From NCBI GenBank assembly GCA_945933905.1, contig CAMEQX010000006.1, forward strand, positions 1 to 17,058: a stretch of 17,058 nt of DNA, read 5' to 3'. Both the position numbers and the translations under genes were made by a program. Source of the DNA: an uncultured Clostridia bacterium. Lineage in GTDB: Bacteria; Bacillota; Clostridia; Oscillospirales; Ruminococcaceae. Below are positions 13,788-17,058 of this stretch, one piece after another. A model generated the notes under the pieces. That model was not told where the DNA came from and searched no databases. It saw only the letters and a program-made list of their open reading frames with translations. How positions within the stretch are numbered: position 1 is the first letter of the stretch; every line of letters begins with the position of its first letter.

Positions 13788-14582
13788 TCAACTCAGCTTG
13801 TCCGAAATTTCAGCAGTTGTCATTTCAGCCCACGAATACTGGTTCATATACTCGCCGCGGTAACGGTTCACCGCGTACGGAATGTGCCGCAGAAAGTCAA
13901 AATAATCGCAGTCAACCGCGTCACAAGCAAGCGAAATGGTATTTCTGCTCTTCAGAATAATATCCTCCGCACCAACCTCGGCAAGCGTTTTTTTCAGCTC
14001 GCTTATCAGGTTTCGGAGGTTGCTTTGACGGGAATGTGTGTCCGGTCCTTCTTCCCACAGCACCGCGATAAGCTCGCCCATTGTCACGCCCGCACCCATT
14101 CGGTCAACGAGATAAGCCAGCAGTTCCTTTGCCTTCATACGCTTGAACGCCAGCGGTTTCCCGTCGCAGAAAACCTCGAAGTTGCCGAAGCACTGAAAGC
14201 GGATTTTCTTCTCGTTTTTCGGCTGGGCGGGCGTGCGCAAGTGCTCCAAAGCTTGCTTCACCGCCTCGGGTGTCGCGGGTTTCAACAAATAGTCGCTTGC
14301 GTACAGCCGAAACGCGTCTAGCGAATACTCGGAGTAGCCGGTCACGAAAATTATGTTTACATCGCAGCAGATTTCCTTGAGCTGCCGCGCAAGCTCAAGC
14401 CCCGTCATTCCGCGCATTTTTATGTCCAGAAAAGCAACGTCGCAGCCGTTCTCTCCCACATAGGAAATCGCGTCTGCAGTTTTCCGAAAACCGTTCACCT
14501 TCGCTTCGGGAACAACTTTTTCTATCGAATCAACCAGCAGTTCTAACGCCAGCTTTTCATCATCAACATCAATTATGTTCAT
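13788..14582 (-). CDS. Response regulator with SARP/OmpR-like winged-helix output
   Basis: 264 residues. The receiver domain (1-115) is complete: acidic pair Asp7/Asp8, phospho-acceptor Asp53 in VAFLDIKMRG, Thr81 in FVTGYSEYS, Lys101 in LLKPAT. Residues about 125-215 form an OmpR/SARP-type winged helix (IRFQCFGNFEVFCDGKPLAF, KAKELLAYLVDRMGAGVTMG). A short tail (YFDFLRHIPYAVNRYRGEY) looks like the beginning of a bacterial transcriptional activation domain that stops early compared with full SARP proteins. The start ATG overlaps the kinase stop (ATGA), so the two are translationally coupled. It probably activates this operon, in particular the promoter at 13729-13762. Confidence 0.9.
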   Translation of the reverse strand: MNIIDVDDEKLALELLVDSIEKVVPEAKVNGFRKTADAISYVGENGCDVAFLDIKMRGMTGLELARQLKEICCDVNIIFVTGYSEYSLDAFRLYASDYLLKPATPEAVKQALEHLRTPAQPKNEKKIRFQCFGNFEVFCDGKPLAFKRMKAKELLAYLVDRMGAGVTMGELIAVLWEEGPDTHSRQSNLRNLISELKKTLAEVGAEDIILKSRNTISLACDAVDCDYFDFLRHIPYAVNRYRGEYMNQYSWAEMTTAEISDKLS

Positions 14583-15886
14583 TCTTCCGCTCCTTTAGGT
14601 ATCCTGATTATTGCGGTTGTGCCGCTGTTTTCGGAGCTTATAAATTCAAGCGTGCCGCCGCACATTATCTGAAGTCGGCTGCGAACCGAGGAAATTCCGA
14701 CGTGCAGCTTTCCGTCGTTCGAGAGAACATTCGGGTCAAAACCAACGCCGTTGTCGCTCACCCGAATTTCATAAAAATCGGGAAATTCCGCCGTACTTAT
14801 CGTCACGCAGCCGCCGTCGGGAAGGTCGCTTATACCGTGATTTACGGCGTTTTCAACCAGCGGCTCAATCGTCATCGGCGGGATAAAAAACTCGCTTACG
14901 CTGATGTCATAGCGTATCTCCAGCTCGTCATCAAAACGGATTTTTTCAAGCGAAAGATACGCTTTCGTGTGATTAAGCTCCTCGGCAAAGGAGATGAGAT
15001 TTGTTTTCTTGATTGAGTTGAGGTTGCCGCGAAGATATTTCGCGAAGTTATCGACAGCCTCCTTTGCCGCCTCGGGTTTAACGTCGCAAAGTCGGTAAAT
15101 TGACGTGAGCGCGTTGTACAGAAAATGCGGCTGAATTTGCGATAAAACAAGCGCGTTTCGGCTCTCCGACAACGCAAGCTCCTGCTCAACCAGCTTTTTC
15201 TCCATTTCCGCAGCATTTTGCACCTGTAAAATATGTACCGATGTATATAAAAAAGTTATCGAAACAGTCGAAGCGAGATACACGGGAACAACGTTCCAGA
15301 TAAGCTGCACGGGTATCGTTAACACGGGAATTGCCCCGAAAAGCACAAACACAATGGTTTCGCGCCGTCCGAGCGTTTTTCGGTTGACAATAGCAAGCGC
15401 CATCGTGAGTGCCGGAAGTATGACGTAAATCAACTGACTTACAAGGAAAAGCGGTCCCGGGATATCGCGCCCGGTTTCGTCATAATCGATGTACATTCCG
15501 TTGAACGCGGATATCAGAAACGAAATAACCGCCGCCGCGCAAATCGCCGTGATAATGTGCGCGTAACGATAGGAGATTTTCTTTTTTGTGGAAATGTAGG
15601 CGGTCGCGCAGTAGGCGTAGAGCGAAACCAGCGTACACGCAAATGCGTCCGAAAAGAATGAGAGCACTTTAATCGCGGGCACTTTTTCGGGCGACGGCTC
15701 GTCAAGCAAAAGGCAAATCGGCGCGTCCACCAACAGCATAAGCATATTCGCCGTCAAAAAACAAATCAAGAGTTTCCCCGTTGTATCCTTGTACGAGCGC
15801 TCCGCGAAACAGCCTATCAGCATAACACCCGTTATGGTTGCCGCAAAAAACTCCAGCGCGGCGCTCATATAATTCATTTCGTTCAT
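14579..15886 (-). CDS. LytS-type membrane sensor histidine kinase
   Basis: 435 residues from ATG 15886 (AGGA 7 nt upstream); the longer frame to 15928 would start at or before the predicted transcription start. Six or seven hydrophobic segments fill residues 8-222. A short coiled coil (225-248) leads to the His_kinase domain with phospho-acceptor His254 in QIQPHFLYNAL. The ATP-binding domain has an N box EPLVENAVNHG (341-351), G1 DNGVGF (378-383) and a G2-like HVGISSVRSRL. This is the PF06580 plus HATPase_c architecture of the LytS group. No periplasmic sensor domain is present, so the signal is probably sensed within the membrane. First gene of the operon, coupled to its regulator. Confidence 0.9.
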   Translation of the reverse strand: MNEMNYMSAALEFFAATITGVMLIGCFAERSYKDTTGKLLICFLTANMLMLLVDAPICLLLDEPSPEKVPAIKVLSFFSDAFACTLVSLYAYCATAYISTKKKISYRYAHIITAICAAAVISFLISAFNGMYIDYDETGRDIPGPLFLVSQLIYVILPALTMALAIVNRKTLGRRETIVFVLFGAIPVLTIPVQLIWNVVPVYLASTVSITFLYTSVHILQVQNAAEMEKKLVEQELALSESRNALVLSQIQPHFLYNALTSIYRLCDVKPEAAKEAVDNFAKYLRGNLNSIKKTNLISFAEELNHTKAYLSLEKIRFDDELEIRYDISVSEFFIPPMTIEPLVENAVNHGISDLPDGGCVTISTAEFPDFYEIRVSDNGVGFDPNVLSNDGKLHVGISSVRSRLQIMCGGTLEFISSENSGTTAIIRIPKGAEE

Positions 15887-15931
15887 ATTATTATCCTTTT
15901 CGCATAATCTTCCGTGCCTACTTTTCATTGT

Positions 15932-15960
15932 ATTATATCACACTATGAGAATGTTGTCAA
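15932..15960 (-). promoter_or_regulatory. Consensus sigma-70-type promoter of the kinase operon
   Basis: On the - strand TTGACA (15955-15960), exactly 17 bp, then TATAAT (15932-15937): a full consensus match. It places the transcription start near 15925, which decides the kinase start at 15886. The 13-mer AGTGTGATATAAT that includes this -10 recurs at the outward promoter at 17034-17046. The IS30 relic ends about 70 bp upstream. Confidence 0.85.
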
Positions 15961-16004
15961 GCTTGAAAAACAAAACCGCTTGTAATTCCTAAACCCCAAA
16001 TTTC

Positions 16005-16017
16005 ATAACGATGTTAT
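16005..16017. promoter_or_regulatory. Short palindrome upstream of the kinase promoter
   Basis: ATAAC-GAT-GTTAT is a 5-bp-arm palindrome lying between the IS30 relic and the kinase promoter. It could be a regulator site, but palindromes this short arise often by chance. Confidence 0.2.
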
Positions 16018-16059
16018 ACTTAACAGGAAGATAGATTGTCAATACAGGTGCAGCACACG

Positions 16060-16562
16060 AGAAAAATTTTTTGAGCACCTCTAGGGGAGTAAGGTAATTC
16101 AAGCATTTCCGCGGACGATTGTTAATCAGATTGACAATGAACTGCAAATCATCATCGGAAATATCGGCAAAGGAAGTGCCTTTCGGTAAAACTGACGCAA
16201 TAGACCGTTGGTGTTTTCATTAGTGCCACGGCGAATAAGGCTCACAAAAATACGCCTTCACGTCCTTTGCTTCTGCAAGTTCCTGATGAGCTGCAAATTC
16301 TTTTCCATATGTCCGAAACGAGTACGGTTTTCCGCGCCGGCAGGACGCTCGCTTATTGGCACGGTATGGGAAATTTTGACGCGTTTGTCATCGGTTTTTT
16401 CGGCGTTTCTTATAAAGTTTGTCTGCATGATGAGCGGCGTATGTACCGTTAGCATAACAATTTCTGCGAAATTCGCAGCTCACCAAGGGCGGCAATCGAT
16501 TGGGCTTAAAAAAACCTTGACAACTCCCGCTCTTCTGTGGTAAAATGGGTGTAATGACACAT
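16060..16562 (-). pseudogene. IS30-family transposase, frameshifted and deleted
   Basis: ATG 16562 with AGGAGG 7 nt upstream opens MCHYTHFTTEERELSRFF, then a stop. Later fragments in shifting frames keep the family signature in order: VPISERPAGAENRTRFGH, then directly GKEF-like EFAAHQELAEAKDV, KAYFCEPYSPW, RGTNENTNGLLRQF and LPKGTSFADISDDDL with NNRPRKCLNYLTPLEV. The segment normally lying between FGHWE and the GKEF block, which holds catalytic acidic residues, is missing. Several frameshifts and an internal deletion make it inactive. Confidence 0.8.
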
Positions 16563-16599
16563 ATTGCTTCCTCCTGTTTATGGTTGCGTGGTTACTCCC

Positions 16600-16628
16600 A
16601 TTATAACACGAGCTGCCTTATGTGTCAA
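16600..16628 (-). promoter_or_regulatory. Transposase promoter of the IS30 relic
   Basis: On the - strand TTGACA (16623-16628), 17 bp, TATAAT (16600-16605): a full consensus match about 40 bp upstream of the transposase ATG. It points toward the kinase operon, so read-through transcription could reach the region upstream of the kinase. Confidence 0.7.
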
Positions 16629-16761
16629 TTTTTTTCGGGTGTTGCACTTATATTATAAATCTATCATTGTTAAAGATATCATGTTTTCCCTCTCGTTTGA
16701 CGAATAAATTTAAAATCCGATTGCAAGCCTATTATCGAATATTTCAATATACAAAAGCAAA

Positions 16762-16790
16762 GCCGCCTAAATCTTTTCAATAAAGGCGGG
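16762..16790 (-). terminator. Terminator-like hairpin in repeat copy 2
   Basis: GCCGCCT (16762-16768) and AGGCGGG (16784-16790) form a 6-bp stem with one bulge, followed on the - strand by TTTGCTTTT. It is the counterpart of the hairpin at 8057-8087. Confidence 0.45.
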
Positions 16791-16832
16791 CACACGTTTT
16801 ATTTTCGTTTTCTGTTGATATTCAGACTTGCT

Positions 16833-16992
16833 CAAACCGCGCTGCTTTCCGATAGCCATTTTCTCACTATTCTGAATGCAGCCAATTCTCGATGTTTTTC
16901 TTCATATTTTTGTGTTTTTCGACAATTTGTATGGGATTAGCAATAACATCGTTGAGGAAACATTTTTTGTCCACACAATGAACAAAATTTCC
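16833..16992. repeat. Imperfect direct repeat, copy 2, with decayed sigma relic
   Basis: Partner of 8103-8278. On the - strand the counterpart of the sigma region-4 end is recognisable only with frameshifts (SEKMAIGK, then KAARFEQV and a stop). In another frame the segment reads DVIANPIQIVEKHKNMKKNI, matching VIANPIQNVEIYKNMNNNV in copy 1. Neither copy is intact. About 170 bp separate it from the IS30 relic; 16666-16760 holds nothing I can identify. Confidence 0.55.
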
Positions 16993-17017
16993 GCGTAGAA
17001 AAGTTGCTTTCAACCAC

Positions 17018-17046
17018 TTGCAAATTCAAATAAAGTGTGATATAAT
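17018..17046 (+). promoter_or_regulatory. Outward promoter at the window edge
   Basis: TTGCAA (17018-17023), exactly 17 bp, TATAAT (17041-17046) on the + strand. It should drive a gene that begins beyond the window. Confidence 0.65.
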
Positions 17047-17058
17047 GAAGATAATAAA

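Larger units (their letters stand above)
16030..16665 (-). mobile_element. Internally deleted IS30-family insertion sequence
   Basis: A 636-bp unit bounded by 30-bp imperfect inverted repeats: 16030-16059 (starts GATAGATTGTCAATACAGG) and 16636-16665 (whose complement starts GATAGATTTATAATATAAG), 23 of 30 positions identical by eye. Inside is a decayed IS30-type transposase. Intact relatives are roughly 1.0-1.2 kb, so much of the interior is lost. No clear target-site duplication is visible. It sits just upstream of the kinase promoter and points the same way. Confidence 0.75.

Noticed and set aside
13884..14321. 145-codon + strand open frame opposite the response regulator
   Set aside because: Antisense shadow of a clear receiver/winged-helix gene; no supporting start signal.
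16208..16543. 111-codon + strand open frame
   Set aside because: It lies antisense to the recognisable IS30 transposase fragments and has no domain-like sequence of its own.

Overview
The window looks like an accessory stretch of a low-to-moderate GC Clostridia genome, probably a gut Oscillospiraceae/Ruminococcus-type organism. That is inferred from strong AGGAGG-type ribosome sites, consensus TTGACA/TATAAT promoters, a clostripain-family protease, DUF3592 membrane proteins, zinc-ribbon housekeeping-like proteins and an IS30-family element. No rRNA, tRNA, CRISPR array or core metabolic gene was seen.

Layout. 1-1360 (+): the tail of a DUF4428/zinc-ribbon protein and a small lipoprotein. 1361-2300: two strong hairpins and two broken genes facing each other (a small two-helix membrane protein on +, a lipoprotein-like gene on -). 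2305-5655 (-): three membrane genes, namely two DUF3592 proteins followed by a large zinc-ribbon, single-pass protein with a Gln/Val repeat linker. 5656-5814 is a compact divergent control region with a near-perfect dyad between two promoters. 5815-7617 (+) is a 600-residue regulator with two helix-turn-helix segments, closed by a terminator. 7618-8424 is a gene graveyard: relics of a helix-turn-helix protein and of a sigma-factor C terminus, a lone IS30-type end, and the terminator of the next operon.

8386-15960 (-) is the most coherent unit: a consensus promoter drives a LytS-type sensor kinase, a response regulator with a SARP/OmpR-like winged-helix output (ATGA overlap with the kinase), a membrane-anchored clostripain (C11) protease and a 1134-residue lipoprotein, ending at a strong terminator. 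A second promoter in front of the protease carries exact TGTTGCA direct repeats 11 bp apart just upstream of its -10 box. That is the layout expected for a SARP/OmpR-type regulator, so the two-component pair may control the protease/lipoprotein pair directly.

15961-17058 holds a 636-bp internally deleted IS30-family element with 30-bp terminal inverted repeats, inserted about 70 bp upstream of the kinase promoter; a second, decayed copy of the sigma-relic segment of 8.1-8.3 kb; and an outward + strand promoter at the window edge. The best candidates for undescribed biology are the kinase-regulator-clostripain-lipoprotein operon and the divergently controlled DUF3592/zinc-ribbon membrane cluster.
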